From: Amycolatopsis deserti
GTDB lineage: Bacteria > Actinomycetota > Actinomycetes > Mycobacteriales > Pseudonocardiaceae
Direction of reading: 5' to 3'
Assembly (NCBI RefSeq): GCF_014653945.1
Contig: NZ_BNAU01000005.1
Span: 372,001-436,000, forward strand
Length of the DNA: 64,000 nucleotides
A program made the translations under genes and the position numbers. The notes beneath the pieces are model-generated. The model searched no databases and was not told the origin of the DNA. It worked only from the letters and a program-made list of their open reading frames with translations. Positions 8,195 through 17,172 of this stretch are shown in pieces. Position 1 is the first letter of the stretch, and each line of letters begins with the position of its first letter.

Positions 8195-9062
8195 CCTCGG
8201 TCACCGTGCGGACGGCCTCCTCGGGAAACGCACCCGCCCCGGTGCAGGCGCCGGCGATGGCGCCCGCCATGGCGGCGATGGTGTCGGTGTCACCGCCGAG
8301 GCTGGCGGCGGTGCGGCAGGCGTGCCACGGGTCTTCGGCGTGCTGGAGGACCGCGAACGCGGCGGGCACCGATTCCTGGGTGGCGACGCTGGTGCCGATC
8401 AGAGCCGGGATGTCGGCGGCGTCCATGGTGCGGGACCAGCGGATCCGGGCGGCGACGTCGGCGGCCGCGACCCAGTTTCCGCGCCGGGCGGCCATTTCCG
8501 CGGCCGCGACGGCGAAGTCGATGGCCTCGGGCAGGCTCGCCCCGTCGATCCCCGCGCTGACCGCCGCGGCGACCGCGGCCGCGCCCGCGAGGGCGACGCC
8601 GGTGTTGTGGGTGACCCAACTCGCCTCGACGACGCTGTCGACGAGCCGGTCGAGCTCGGCCGGAGTGGCGATGCCCACGGGGGCGATGCGCATGGCCGCA
8701 CCGTTGGTGGTGCCGAACTTGCCGGCCTCCTCGAGAGATTCCCCCGCGGCGACGGCGTTGAGCGCGGCACGCGTGGAGGGCCCGAGCAGCCCGCCGATGC
8801 CGCGGCTGCGCAGGTCCCGCTCCCACGCGAGAAGCGAATCCGCGAGCCGATGCGGATCGATCCGCCCACCCCCGTCGATCAACAACCGCGCGACGATCAC
8901 CGCCTGCTGCGTGTCATCGGTGACCCCACCGGCCGGCAACCCCCGAGCCGCCGTGAAGCCGGTGACAGGTTGGATTTCCGCCGGCGACAACCCTTCGGTG
9001 GGCATGCCGAGCGCATCGCCGATGGCAAGGCCCGCCAGGGCCGCGAGTGCACGTTCCCTCAC
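8130..9062 (-). CDS. ADP-ribosylglycohydrolase family protein
   Basis: The 310-residue protein has all hallmark metal-binding motifs of the ARH/DraG family: GDALGMP near the start, GGVTDDTQQ in the first third, and GGDTDTIAAMAGAIAGA near the C-terminus. These Asp/Thr residues hold two Mg ions and cleave ADP-ribose from proteins or small molecules. I chose GTG at 9062 because the family fold begins there (RERALAALAGLAIGDALG) and GGGAGG lies 8 nt upstream; the longer frame upstream would run into an inverted repeat. It converges with and overlaps the hydrolase gene. The target is unknown. Confidence 0.88.
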   Translation of the reverse strand: MRERALAALAGLAIGDALGMPTEGLSPAEIQPVTGFTAARGLPAGGVTDDTQQAVIVARLLIDGGGRIDPHRLADSLLAWERDLRSRGIGGLLGPSTRAALNAVAAGESLEEAGKFGTTNGAAMRIAPVGIATPAELDRLVDSVVEASWVTHNTGVALAGAAAVAAAVSAGIDGASLPEAIDFAVAAAEMAARRGNWVAAADVAARIRWSRTMDAADIPALIGTSVATQESVPAAFAVLQHAEDPWHACRTAASLGGDTDTIAAMAGAIAGACTGAGAFPEEAVRTVTEVNDLPLPELAEGLLKLRARTR

Positions 9063-9130
9063 CCCGCCACCCTCCCACCGAGCAGGGCGGCGCGCCAGCG
9101 CCGTGCCCTTGATCTTTGGACCAACCCGGA

Positions 9131-9281
9131 GCTGGGTGGTCATCCCGTCGCCTGACACCGGAACGATCACCTTGAGCCAGGGCCGCAACATCCGCTGCCA
9201 GCGCGAGATGACATGCCAACCTTGCGGCCCTGGCTCAAGGTGATATGCACAAACCGGAAGGCGACGGGATGACCACCCAGC
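9131..9281. repeat. Nested 151-bp inverted repeat between the ARH and GH15 genes
   Basis: Two sets of perfect 23-bp arms are nested: 9131-9153 pairs with 9259-9281, and 9166-9188 pairs with 9222-9244, with short unpaired stretches between and a 33-nt central loop. The wider gap 9063-9630 contains no convincing gene. It also holds two copies of CTTGATCTTT (about 9110 and 9352), a small hairpin (9392-9408) and the 13-bp hairpin at 9484-9521. The size and perfection suggest a non-autonomous mobile repeat or a strong structured RNA. No transposase is near. Confidence 0.75.
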
Positions 9282-9483
9282 GACCACCTCGACAAGGTGA
9301 CGGGCGTGCTTTTCCGTCATCCCGGAGCCTGCCCGTCCGGCGAGGACATCTCTTGATCTTTAAACCGGCGCCGCCTTCGGCAGGCGAAGAGTCCGCCCTA
9401 CGGGCGGAGAGCGCCTACGGCGCCGAAGGTCACCTTACGACCACCCCCGCCCCCGCTCCTTGAGTGTGTTTCAGTCGCCGAGC

Positions 9484-9521
9484 AGGCGTGTCAAGGCGGG
9501 AAAGAGTACCTTGACACGCCT
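9484..9521. terminator. Perfect 13-bp hairpin downstream of the GH15 gene
   Basis: AGGCGTGTCAAGG (9484-9496) pairs perfectly with CCTTGACACGCCT (9509-9521) around a 12-nt loop. It lies about 110 bp beyond the minus-strand stop of the GH15 gene, so it may stop transcription from that gene, though no T-run follows. It could equally be one more intergenic repeat of this repeat-rich gap. Confidence 0.4.
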
Positions 9522-9630
9522 GATCGGCGACCAAAGATCGGCTGTGGATCGGGGGCGGGGGAGGTCTGGTTGGGGTAGTCGCTTCCTTTTCGTTGCCGGC
9601 TTGCGGTTTCGGGGGTTGGGGGTGGCTCCC

Positions 9631-11778
9631 CTACCCCAAATACTGCTCCCCCACCACATCCGGATACTCCACCGGCCGTCCCCGCGCCACGGACCACGCC
9701 AGCCGCACGTACTGGGCGTGCGTCCAGGCCAGCGGGGTCGCCGAGGCGGTCGACGTTCCGGGTCGCACGGCGGGGTACGGCGGGTTCCGGTCCCACACCT
9801 GCTCCGGCAGCAACCCCGTCTCCCCGGCGCACGCCGCCATGTCCCGCAACCGCCCGGCTGCCGCGTCCCGGTCGCCGGCCAGTAGTTCGTACTCGCCACG
9901 CTCGCCGGCGAAGATCGGCCACAACCGTCCGTACGTCCGCAGCAGCTCGGGCCGGTTCACGTTCCACGGTCCGCCATCGGCCTGTTCGCCGTAGCCGTCG
10001 CCGGAATACCGGTGCCAGTGCCGGCCCGAGGGCGTCACCGTGGAGATCCGCTCGTCGACCACCGCGAGCGAGTTCAGCACCACCGGGTCCTCCGGCGACC
10101 GTATCCCGAGCCGCACCAGCTCGAGAAAACCCGCGTCGACGACCGCTCGCTGGTCGGCCGGGTCCGGGTTGTTGTTGCCCAGGTTGTAGGTGGTCCCGGC
10201 GTTCGGGTCGCCGTCCTTGGTGAGCCGCACGAAGTACGGGCGCGGCGCGTACGGCCCGGTCGACGTGACCGTCCAGCCGTCGACCGCCGCGCGCCACCGG
10301 TCCGCCGCGTCCAGGAACCGGGCGGGGTCGCGTCCCGTACGCCGCATCAGGTCGGCCAGGCACACCAGCCCGGCGATCACGGACGCGATCGTCGACGGCG
10401 AGTACCCGCTCTGCTCCTCCCACCGCTCCTGCTCGGTGTACGGTGACGGGTACCCGTCCTCGGCGTAGGACAACAGGAAGTCCCCACCGCGCACCAGACT
10501 GTCCACAGTGGCCGGATCGTCCCGGCCGAGCAGCCAGGCCAGCAGCATCGGCGCGGCGGTCTCGTCGAGCTGGATCGACGTCCAGAACGGCTCCCCCGAC
10601 ACCTTCGTGTTCTGCGGCCAGTGCCCGTCCGCCTGCTGGATCCGCAGCAGGTAGTCCAGCGCCCGCTCGGCCGCCGCGCGATCCCCGGCGGCGAGCATCC
10701 CCGTCGCGATCTGGTACAGGTCCCGCGGCCACACCAGGTGGTAGGACCCGTACTCCGGCGCCACCGCCCGGTCGAACCCGAACGCCCACGGCATCGACGG
10801 CGACGCGATGAACGCCCCCGGGTTCCGCTTGTCCTCGCTGCACGCCAGCGCCACCACGGACGTCGCGTAGATCCGCCGGTCCGCACCCTCCGGCGCGGCG
10901 GGCAGACCACGCAGGTACTCCCGCCACCCCGCGGCGTACGCCGACGCGGCGGATCCGAAGCCCCGGGCCAGCGAACCGCGCGCCGCACGCACCGCGGCGT
11001 CCCCGTTCGCCCCGAAGCCCAGCGCGACCAGCTCCCGCGTCCGCGAAGTGCCGTCGAGGCGCAACCGCCCCAGCTGGACGACGTTGCCCGGCCCGGCCGT
11101 CGCGTAGCGCTGCGCCAGACGACCCCGGCCGGCCACCAGCTGGGTCCAGCCGTCGTTGACCCCGGCGTACCCGACCGTCGACTCGGTGAACCCGCCACGC
11201 GCGAGCAGGGCGCTGGCGGTCGAGCCGTTCGACGCCACCAGCGCCCCGGCCTGCGGGAAGGCACGGTCGGCGGTGCCGTCCCCGCCCAGCGCCGGATCGT
11301 GCAGCAGGTACACCCGCAACGGGCGCCGCGACCGGAACTCGACGTCGACCAGGACGGAATCGGCGTCCGGATCGGTGACGTACCGGGTCGTCAGCGTCCA
11401 CCCGGTGCCACGGGCCGTCTGCCGGTACGCGGGCACGTCGGCGTCCGGCAGCTCGGTGCGGTGCTCGACGTCCGACACCCGCTCCACAAAGGACTCACCG
11501 TCGGTGACCACGATCTGGGTCTCGCGGCTCGCCGGGGTGCTCAGGTCCGGGTGGTAGACCTCGGAGAGCCGCCCGTCCTGCAGGGTGAACCAGACCGGGC
11601 TGGCCGAGCGGGCCGTGCCGAAGCCGGTCTTGTCCGCCGGGGTGAAGGTGGTGTCGGCACCCGGCCCGCCCGGCGCCGCACCGGCCTGACCCGCGCTCGC
11701 GGGCACGGCCGGTGCCGCCACCGCCGTCGCCCCGACGAGCGCCGCGGCTCGCAGGAAATCCCGCCTCGAGGTAGTCAT
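9631..11778 (-). CDS. Tat-exported glucodextranase/glucoamylase-like GH15 enzyme
   Basis: This 715-residue protein begins MTTSRRDFLRAA, a twin-arginine signal, then an Ala-rich hydrophobic stretch, so it is exported folded. An N-terminal beta-sandwich domain (about residues 40-290, glucodextranase-N type) precedes an (alpha/alpha)6 barrel. Likely catalytic glutamates lie in WEEQSGYSPST (general acid) and TGLLPEQVWD (general base), as in bacterial GH15 glucodextranases and glucoamylases. It would release glucose from the non-reducing ends of dextran or starch-like glucans. It is transcribed alone; a following hairpin is annotated separately. Confidence 0.9.
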   Translation of the reverse strand: MTTSRRDFLRAAALVGATAVAAPAVPASAGQAGAAPGGPGADTTFTPADKTGFGTARSASPVWFTLQDGRLSEVYHPDLSTPASRETQIVVTDGESFVERVSDVEHRTELPDADVPAYRQTARGTGWTLTTRYVTDPDADSVLVDVEFRSRRPLRVYLLHDPALGGDGTADRAFPQAGALVASNGSTASALLARGGFTESTVGYAGVNDGWTQLVAGRGRLAQRYATAGPGNVVQLGRLRLDGTSRTRELVALGFGANGDAAVRAARGSLARGFGSAASAYAAGWREYLRGLPAAPEGADRRIYATSVVALACSEDKRNPGAFIASPSMPWAFGFDRAVAPEYGSYHLVWPRDLYQIATGMLAAGDRAAAERALDYLLRIQQADGHWPQNTKVSGEPFWTSIQLDETAAPMLLAWLLGRDDPATVDSLVRGGDFLLSYAEDGYPSPYTEQERWEEQSGYSPSTIASVIAGLVCLADLMRRTGRDPARFLDAADRWRAAVDGWTVTSTGPYAPRPYFVRLTKDGDPNAGTTYNLGNNNPDPADQRAVVDAGFLELVRLGIRSPEDPVVLNSLAVVDERISTVTPSGRHWHRYSGDGYGEQADGGPWNVNRPELLRTYGRLWPIFAGERGEYELLAGDRDAAAGRLRDMAACAGETGLLPEQVWDRNPPYPAVRPGTSTASATPLAWTHAQYVRLAWSVARGRPVEYPDVVGEQYLG

Positions 11779-11865
11779 CGTCGACCGCCCACAACCTGAT
11801 GCCCGACCTCGCCAACATCTACCAGCGCCGCCGGAGGCAGGAAAGGGGCCGATGGTCGGGGGTGG

Positions 11866-12573
11866 TCAGCCGGCGGGCGTGAGGACCAGCGTGAGGAAGC
11901 CGAAGCAGTCCCGGTAGACGCGCAGCCACTCGTTGCGGTGCTCGGTCGCGGTGGCCAGCTGGCCGGGCGCTCGTTCGGCGAGCGAACCGGTCCAGTTCCA
12001 CTCGTAGTCGTCCAGTTCGTGGCGGGTGCTGATGTGGCCGTAGACCGGCACCCAGCCGTCGGCGGTGACGGTGTCGACGGTGGTGGGCAGGTCCGCGAGG
12101 TCGCCCAGGATTTCGACGGCCGCCGGGCTCGGGTCGCGTTCCCAGTACCCGTCGCCGACGAGGACGCGTCCGCCGGGCGCGAGGACCTTCCGGGCCGCCG
12201 CGAGGGCCGGGAGGAGGCCGCCGAAGACGTGCGTGGAGCCGACGCAGAGCACGAGGTCGGGCGGCTGGTCCGGGGTGAAGGCGGCAGCGTCCTGCTCGTG
12301 GAGTGTCAAGCGGTCGGCGAGGCCGCGTTGTGCGGCCTCCCGCCGGGCGTGGTCGAGGGCGGCCTCCGAGACGTCCACGCCTTCCGCGGTCGCGTCGGGG
12401 GCGAGTGCGAGGGCGCGCAAGAGCCACTCCCCGCCACCGCAACCGAGGTCGAGGATGTGCTCGTCGCCACGCGGCAGGGCGCGGTTGAGCAGCGCGGTCA
12501 CCGCGGCGTCGCCGAGGGGCGCCGCGATGGGATGGTCAGCGTGCGCGAGGCGCGAGATGAGGTCACGTTCCAC
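11866..12573 (-). CDS. Class I SAM-dependent methyltransferase
   Basis: The 235-residue Rossmann-fold methyltransferase has motif I LDLGCGGGEW at residues 41-50, an acidic end of strand 2 (AEGVDVSE), and a motif-IV-like LVLCVGSTHVFGG. The start is uncertain: GTG at 12573 begins the conserved fold, and GTG at 12609 would add 12 residues. The family methylates small molecules; the closest recognisable pattern is the generic Methyltransf_25 group. It lies upstream of and on the same strand as the GH15 gene, but the 87-bp gap and unrelated role argue against a shared function. Confidence 0.83.
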   Translation of the reverse strand: MERDLISRLAHADHPIAAPLGDAAVTALLNRALPRGDEHILDLGCGGGEWLLRALALAPDATAEGVDVSEAALDHARREAAQRGLADRLTLHEQDAAAFTPDQPPDLVLCVGSTHVFGGLLPALAAARKVLAPGGRVLVGDGYWERDPSPAAVEILGDLADLPTTVDTVTADGWVPVYGHISTRHELDDYEWNWTGSLAERAPGQLATATEHRNEWLRVYRDCFGFLTLVLTPAG

Positions 12574-12620
12574 GGGCGGCAGCCTGCCCGCCCGGCGCCC
12601 ACAGCGCACCCGGATTTCCG

Positions 12621-12803
12621 ATGACTAGCCACCCACCCGGAGCGACTACCGAGCCCGCGGTCGGCGTGCAGGCACTCCTCGGCGCGATGCTCGCCGTGGC
12701 GGTGGTCGGCGTGGCCGGGGTCACCGTCATGGCTGTGATCCCCGGGGCCGCCGCTGGGACCGGCCTGAACCCCGGCCCGGAACGCCACCATTCGGCCGAA
12801 TGA
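12621..12803 (+). CDS. Small single-span membrane protein, hypothetical
   Basis: A 60-residue reading frame starts at an ATG and has one clear transmembrane stretch (about residues 17-47, rich in Ala, Val and Leu) with a polar C-terminal tail. It is divergent from the methyltransferase gene. No family is recognised and no strong ribosome site is visible, so it may not be expressed. It stays listed because the hydrophobic profile is coherent. Confidence 0.35.
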   Translation: MTSHPPGATTEPAVGVQALLGAMLAVAVVGVAGVTVMAVIPGAAAGTGLNPGPERHHSAE

Positions 12804-12848
12804 GGTGAGCCCGCTGGCCGGCGCGAACCGGGAAACCAACCGTGTGGG

Positions 12849-12920
12849 TGGGCGCAGCAGGGTTCGAACCTGCGACCCCCTCCTTGTAAGGGAGGTGCTC
12901 TTCCGCTGAGCTATGCGCCC
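12849..12920 (-). tRNA. tRNA-Val (anticodon UAC)
   Basis: A full cloverleaf can be drawn on the minus strand. The acceptor stem is GGGCGCA/TGCGCCC, the D stem GCTC/GAGC, and the anticodon stem CCTCC/GGAGG around the loop CTTACAA. The T stem is GCAGG/CCTGC around TTCGAAC. The anticodon TAC reads valine GUA. The discriminator is A and the 3' CCA is not fully encoded (ACC then C), so it would be added by the CCA enzyme. Confidence 0.95.
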
Positions 12921-12963
12921 TCGAACCGGCGGCGCCCCGCCCGGGGCACCGCCGGCGCAAGAC

Positions 12964-13428
12964 TCATTCCGGCAGCTCGGCCACCGCTCGCTTCCAGGCG
13001 AGCTGGTCGCGCGGCTCGCCCGGCTGGTTGACCTCGGCGTAGCGCACCACGCCGCTCTTGTCGATCAGGAAGGTGCCCCGGTTGGCCAGCCCGGCACCCT
13101 CGTTGAACACGCCGTACAGCTTGGCGACCTCACCGTGCGGCCAGAAGTCCGACAGCAGCGGGAACTGATAGCCCTGCTGCTCGGCCCACGCCTTGAGCGA
13201 GAACGGTGTGTCGACCGACACACCGAGCACCTGGACGCCCTGGCCGTCGTACTCGGCGAACTCGTCGCGCAGCTGGCAGAGCTCGCCCTGGCAGATCCCG
13301 CTGAACGCGAACGGGTAGAAGACCAGCAGGACCGGCTTGTCGCCCTGGAACGACGACAGCGTCACCGGCTGCTTGTTGTAGTCGTTCAGGGTGAAATCCG
13401 GAGCAGCTGAACCGACCTCGACCGCCAT
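12964..13428 (-). CDS. ahpE: Peroxiredoxin of the AhpE/BCP group
   Basis: This 154-residue thioredoxin-fold peroxidase reduces H2O2, organic peroxides and peroxynitrite in the cytosol. The peroxidatic site is FAFSGICQGELC, with Cys46 as attacking cysteine. Cys51 sits four residues later, where PrxQ/BCP enzymes carry their resolving cysteine and where, from memory, M. tuberculosis AhpE has Asp. Length and the C-terminal WKRAVAELP fit AhpE. The next gene upstream encodes a DUF3052 protein and then aceE diverges, the same neighbourhood as in Mycobacterium. Confidence 0.92.
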   Translation of the reverse strand: MAVEVGSAAPDFTLNDYNKQPVTLSSFQGDKPVLLVFYPFAFSGICQGELCQLRDEFAEYDGQGVQVLGVSVDTPFSLKAWAEQQGYQFPLLSDFWPHGEVAKLYGVFNEGAGLANRGTFLIDKSGVVRYAEVNQPGEPRDQLAWKRAVAELPE

Positions 13429-13490
13429 CGAAGCACCTTTCGCATCGCCAACGTTGCACTTGCCGCACGCCCACCTTAGCGTGCGGCCGT

Positions 13491-13931
13491 TCAGCGCTGC
13501 TTCGACTTGGTCTTCGGCGGCACCAGCTTGGTCCCGGCCCAGTTCGGGCCGACGCTGATGTTCGACGTCTGCGCGAGGCCCACGGTGGGCACCGCCTCGG
13601 CGATCTCACTCGGTTCCACGTGCCCGGGCTGCCCGGTCTTGGGCGTGAGCACCCAGATGAAACCGTTCTCGTCGAGCGGCGACCGCGCGTCCATGATCGC
13701 GTCGACCAGGTCCCCGTCGTCCTCCCGCCACCAGAGCAGAACCACGTCGATGACCTCGTCGGCGTCCTCGTCGAGGAGATCGCCGCCGATATGTTCTTCG
13801 ATCGCGGCACGCAGGTCGTCGTCGACGTCCTCGTCCCACCCGATCTCCTGAACAACCATGTCCGGCTTGATGCCAAGCCTCTCGGCGACGCTGCTGTACT
13901 CAGCGTCTCCAGCGGCGACCACTGCTGTCAC
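13491..13931 (-). CDS. DUF3052 family actinobacterial protein
   Basis: The 146-residue acidic protein has an N-terminal ERLGIKPDMVVQEIGWDEDV stretch and a central VIDVVLLWWREDDGDLVDAIMDA, characteristic of DUF3052 (Rv2239c-like). It has no known activity; the small alpha/beta shape and acid content suggest a soluble cytosolic protein. It precedes ahpE on the same strand and is divergent from aceE. This linkage is conserved in actinobacteria, so a role tied to pyruvate metabolism or redox control is possible but unproven. Confidence 0.88.
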   Translation of the reverse strand: MTAVVAAGDAEYSSVAERLGIKPDMVVQEIGWDEDVDDDLRAAIEEHIGGDLLDEDADEVIDVVLLWWREDDGDLVDAIMDARSPLDENGFIWVLTPKTGQPGHVEPSEIAEAVPTVGLAQTSNISVGPNWAGTKLVPPKTKSKQR

Positions 13932-14291
13932 TCCTCCAACTCACGACGCGGGCGGCACAGCGCCGCCGCACTCGACATACGGATGGGTGTAGCGAACACG
14001 CCCGGAGCCTCCGGCGCAACCGTCCACACCGGATCTCTCTCAACTCGTAGCGCAGCGTAGGGCCCCTCGGGATGTGTTCGCGACCGCAAAACGACCCTCG
14101 GCGGGACCCGTCCGGGCCTACCTGGCCTAGGGTAGGCATAACGCGCGCGCGTGCGCGCGCGGATTTAGGTGAACGTTACCGCTCAGTAGCGATGACGGGA
14201 AGCCCGGACTAGACGACCATGACAGAGAGGGCACGGCCAGACTGAGGCATCCGTGTCCCGCACGCGAAGTGACAACCGGCGAGGAGATCCC
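13932..14291. other. Divergent promoter region between DUF3052 and aceE, with an alternating GC tract
   Basis: This 360-bp gap holds no supported gene. It must carry the promoters of both divergent genes. The stretch 14141-14161 is an unbroken purine-pyrimidine alternation (ACGCGCGCGCGTGCGCGCGCG), a sequence able to adopt Z-DNA under negative supercoiling. No confident -10/-35 pair was found. The ribosome site of aceE (GAGGAG, 14281-14286) lies at the right end. Confidence 0.6.
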
Positions 14292-17099
14292 TTGGCCCCC
14301 CAGAACGACCAGGCCGCAGGCACCGGCGCCAGCACCGATCGGGCCCCGGCCCGGGTCCGCGTCATCCGTGACGGATTGGCGGCCCACCTGCCCGACATCG
14401 ACCCCGAGGAGACAGCCGAGTGGCTGGACTCGTTCGACGAGGCTCTCGCCCGGGGCGGCCAGCAGCGGGCTCGCTACCTGATGCTGCGGATCCTGGAACG
14501 CGCCCGCGAGCGCAACGTCGGTGTCCCGCCGCTGACCGCGACGGACTACGTCAACACCATCCCCACGGAGAACGAGCCGTGGTTCCCGGGCGACGAGGAG
14601 ATCGAGCGCCGCTACCGGGCCTACATCCGCTGGAACGCGGCCATCATGGTGCACCGGGCGCAGCGCCCCGGCGTCAGCGTCGGTGGCCACATCTCCACCT
14701 ACGCGTCGTCGGCGGCGCTGTACGAGGTCGGGTTCAACCACTTCTTCCGCGGCAAGGACCACTCCGGCGGCGGTGACCACGTCTTCATCCAGGGCCACGC
14801 CTCCCCGGGCATCTACGCCCGCGCCTACCTGGAGGGCCGGCTGTCCGAGCAGCAGCTCGACGGGTTCCGGCAGGAGCTGTCGCACGCGGGCGAGGGCGGC
14901 GGCCTGCCGTCGTACCCGCACCCGCGGCTGATGCCGTCGTTCTGGGAGTACCCGACGGTGTCGATGGGCCTCGGCCCGATGAACGCGATCTACCAGGCCC
15001 GGTTCAACCGGTACCTGCGCGACCGCGGCATCAAGGACACCTCCGACCAGCACGTGTGGGCGTTCCTGGGCGACGGCGAGATGGACGAGCCGGAGTCGCG
15101 GGGCCTCATCCACGTGGCCGCCGGCGAGGGCCTGGACAACCTGACCTTCGTGATCAACTGCAACCTGCAGCGGCTCGACGGCCCGGTGCGCGGCAACGGC
15201 AAGATCATCCAGGAGCTCGAGGCGTACTTCCGCGGCGCGGGCTGGAACGTGATCAAGGTCATCTGGGGTCGCGAGTGGGACGCGCTGCTGCACGCCGACC
15301 GCGACGGCGCGCTGGTCAACCTGATGAACGTCACGCCGGACGGTGACTACCAGACCTACAAGGCCAACGACGGCGCCTACGTCCGCGAGCACTTCTTCGG
15401 GCGCGATCCGCGCACGAAGGACCTGGTCAAGGACCTGACCGACGCGGAGATCTGGAACCTCAAGCGGGGTGGCCACGACTACCGCAAGGTGTACGCGGCG
15501 TACAAGGCGGCCATGGAGCACCACGGCCAGCCGACCGTGATCCTGGCCCACACCATCAAGGGTTACGGCCTGGGCCCGGCGTTCGAGGGCCGCAACGCGA
15601 CGCACCAGATGAAGAAGCTCACCCTCGACGACCTGAAGCTGTTCCGGGACGCGCAGCGCATCCCGATCAGCGACGAGGAGCTGGAGCGCGACCCGAAGCT
15701 GCCGCCGTACTACCACCCGGGCGCGAACTCGCCCGAGATCGAGTACATGATCGGCCGCCGCAAGACCCTCGGCGGGTTCGTGCCGGAGCGGCGCAACCGG
15801 GCCAAGCCGCTGGTGCTTCCGGGTGACAAGGTGTACGAGGCCATCCGTAAGGGCTCGGGCAAGCAGGAGGTCGCCACCACGATGGCGTTCGTCCGGCTGG
15901 TGCGCGAGCTGGCCAAGGACGGCGAGATCGGCAACCGGATCGTGCCGATCATCCCGGACGAGGCCCGCACGTTCGGCCTGGACTCGATGTTCCCGACGGC
16001 GAAGATCTACAACCCGCACGGGCAGACCTACACGTCGGTGGACGCCAACCTGATGCTGGCGTACAAGGAGTCCGAGCACGGCCAGCTGCTGCACGAGGGC
16101 ATCAACGAGGCCGGGTCGACGTCGTCGTTCACCGCGGTGGGCACGTCCTACGCCACGCACGGCGAGCCGATGATCCCGATCTACATCTTCTACTCGATGT
16201 TCGGGTTCCAGCGCACCGGCGACGGCCTGTACGCGGCCGCCGACCAGATGGCGCGCGGGTTCGTGCTGGGCGCCACCGCCGGGCGCACCACGCTGACCGG
16301 TGAGGGCCTTCAGCACGCCGACGGGCATTCGCTGCTGCTGGCGCACACCAACCCGGCGGTGGTGGCCTACGACCCGGCGTGGTCGTTCGAGATCGCCCAC
16401 ATCGTCAAGGACGGCCTGCGCCGGATGTACGGCGAGGGCGGCCCGGAGGGCAACGGCGAGAACGTCTTCTACTACCTGACGATCTACAACGAGCCGTACC
16501 GGCAGCCCGCCGAGCCGGCGAACCTGGACGTCGAGGGCCTGCTCAAGGGCCTGTACCGGTACGCCGAGGCGCCGTCGGGCGACGGTCCGGAGGCGCAGAT
16601 CCTGGTGTCCGGCGTGACGATGCCGGACGCGCTCAAGGCGCAGCAGATGCTCGCCGAGGAGTGGGGCGTGCGGGCGGCCGTGTGGTCGGCGACGTCGTGG
16701 TCGGAGCTGCGCCGCGAGGCGGTGGAGATCGACCGGGACAACCTGCTGCACCCGGGCGAGTCGCCGCGCGTGCCGTACGTGACGCAGGCCCTGTCCGATG
16801 CGTCCGGGCCGGTCGTGGCGGTGTCGGACTGGATGCGCGCGGTGCCCGACCTGATCCGCCCGTGGGTGCCGACCGACATGGTCACCCTGGGCACCGACGG
16901 GTTCGGCTTCTCCGACACGCGTCCGGCGGCGCGGCGGTTCTTCCTGGTCGACGCGGAGTCGATCACGGTCGCCACGCTGGCCGCGCTCGCCAAGCGCGGT
17001 GAGTTCGCGCAGGAGAAGGTGGCCGAGGCCGCGCGGAAGTACCGGATCGACGACGTGTCGGCCGCCGGTCCGCAGCTGAGCGACGCCGGGAACGCCTGA
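14292..17099 (+). CDS. aceE: Pyruvate dehydrogenase E1 component, homodimeric type
   Basis: The 935-residue thiamine-diphosphate enzyme decarboxylates pyruvate and passes the acetyl group to the E2 lipoyl domain, feeding acetyl-CoA. The sequence follows actinobacterial AceE throughout: [31 protein letters not shown], the ThDP/Mg motif [10 protein letters not shown] followed by [17 protein letters not shown], and [14 protein letters not shown] near the end. I chose TTG at 14292 because GAGGAG lies 5 nt upstream; GTG at 14253 would add 13 residues with no ribosome site. It is divergent from DUF3052, and a hairpin terminator follows the stop. Confidence 0.97.
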   Translation: MAPQNDQAAGTGASTDRAPARVRVIRDGLAAHLPDIDPEETAEWLDSFDEALARGGQQRARYLMLRILERARERNVGVPPLTATDYVNTIPTENEPWFPGDEEIERRYRAYIRWNAAIMVHRAQRPGVSVGGHISTYASSAALYEVGFNHFFRGKDHSGGGDHVFIQGHASPGIYARAYLEGRLSEQQLDGFRQELSHAGEGGGLPSYPHPRLMPSFWEYPTVSMGLGPMNAIYQARFNRYLRDRGIKDTSDQHVWAFLGDGEMDEPESRGLIHVAAGEGLDNLTFVINCNLQRLDGPVRGNGKIIQELEAYFRGAGWNVIKVIWGREWDALLHADRDGALVNLMNVTPDGDYQTYKANDGAYVREHFFGRDPRTKDLVKDLTDAEIWNLKRGGHDYRKVYAAYKAAMEHHGQPTVILAHTIKGYGLGPAFEGRNATHQMKKLTLDDLKLFRDAQRIPISDEELERDPKLPPYYHPGANSPEIEYMIGRRKTLGGFVPERRNRAKPLVLPGDKVYEAIRKGSGKQEVATTMAFVRLVRELAKDGEIGNRIVPIIPDEARTFGLDSMFPTAKIYNPHGQTYTSVDANLMLAYKESEHGQLLHEGINEAGSTSSFTAVGTSYATHGEPMIPIYIFYSMFGFQRTGDGLYAAADQMARGFVLGATAGRTTLTGEGLQHADGHSLLLAHTNPAVVAYDPAWSFEIAHIVKDGLRRMYGEGGPEGNGENVFYYLTIYNEPYRQPAEPANLDVEGLLKGLYRYAEAPSGDGPEAQILVSGVTMPDALKAQQMLAEEWGVRAAVWSATSWSELRREAVEIDRDNLLHPGESPRVPYVTQALSDASGPVVAVSDWMRAVPDLIRPWVPTDMVTLGTDGFGFSDTRPAARRFFLVDAESITVATLAALAKRGEFAQEKVAEAARKYRIDDVSAAGPQLSDAGNA

Positions 17100-17111
17100 T
17101 CTGTCCGTTCG

Positions 17112-17150
17112 CCGTGGAGGCCATCCCCGTCGCGGGGGTGGCCTCCACGG
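17112..17150 (+). terminator. Terminator after aceE
   Basis: CCGTGGAGGCCA (17112-17123) pairs with TGGCCTCCACGG (17139-17150), with a further CCCC/GGGG inner stem, and only TTT follows. The structure separates aceE from the lactate dehydrogenase gene that starts 23 bp later, so read-through may be limited rather than abolished. Confidence 0.7.
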
Positions 17151-17172
17151 TTTCGTGCGCGAGGATGGTCCG

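Noticed and set aside
13900..14139. A 79-residue minus-strand frame upstream of the DUF3052 gene, at the position where mycobacteria have an extra small gene
   Set aside because: It overlaps the start of the DUF3052 gene, is Arg/Cys-rich without a fold, and does not resemble a known protein.
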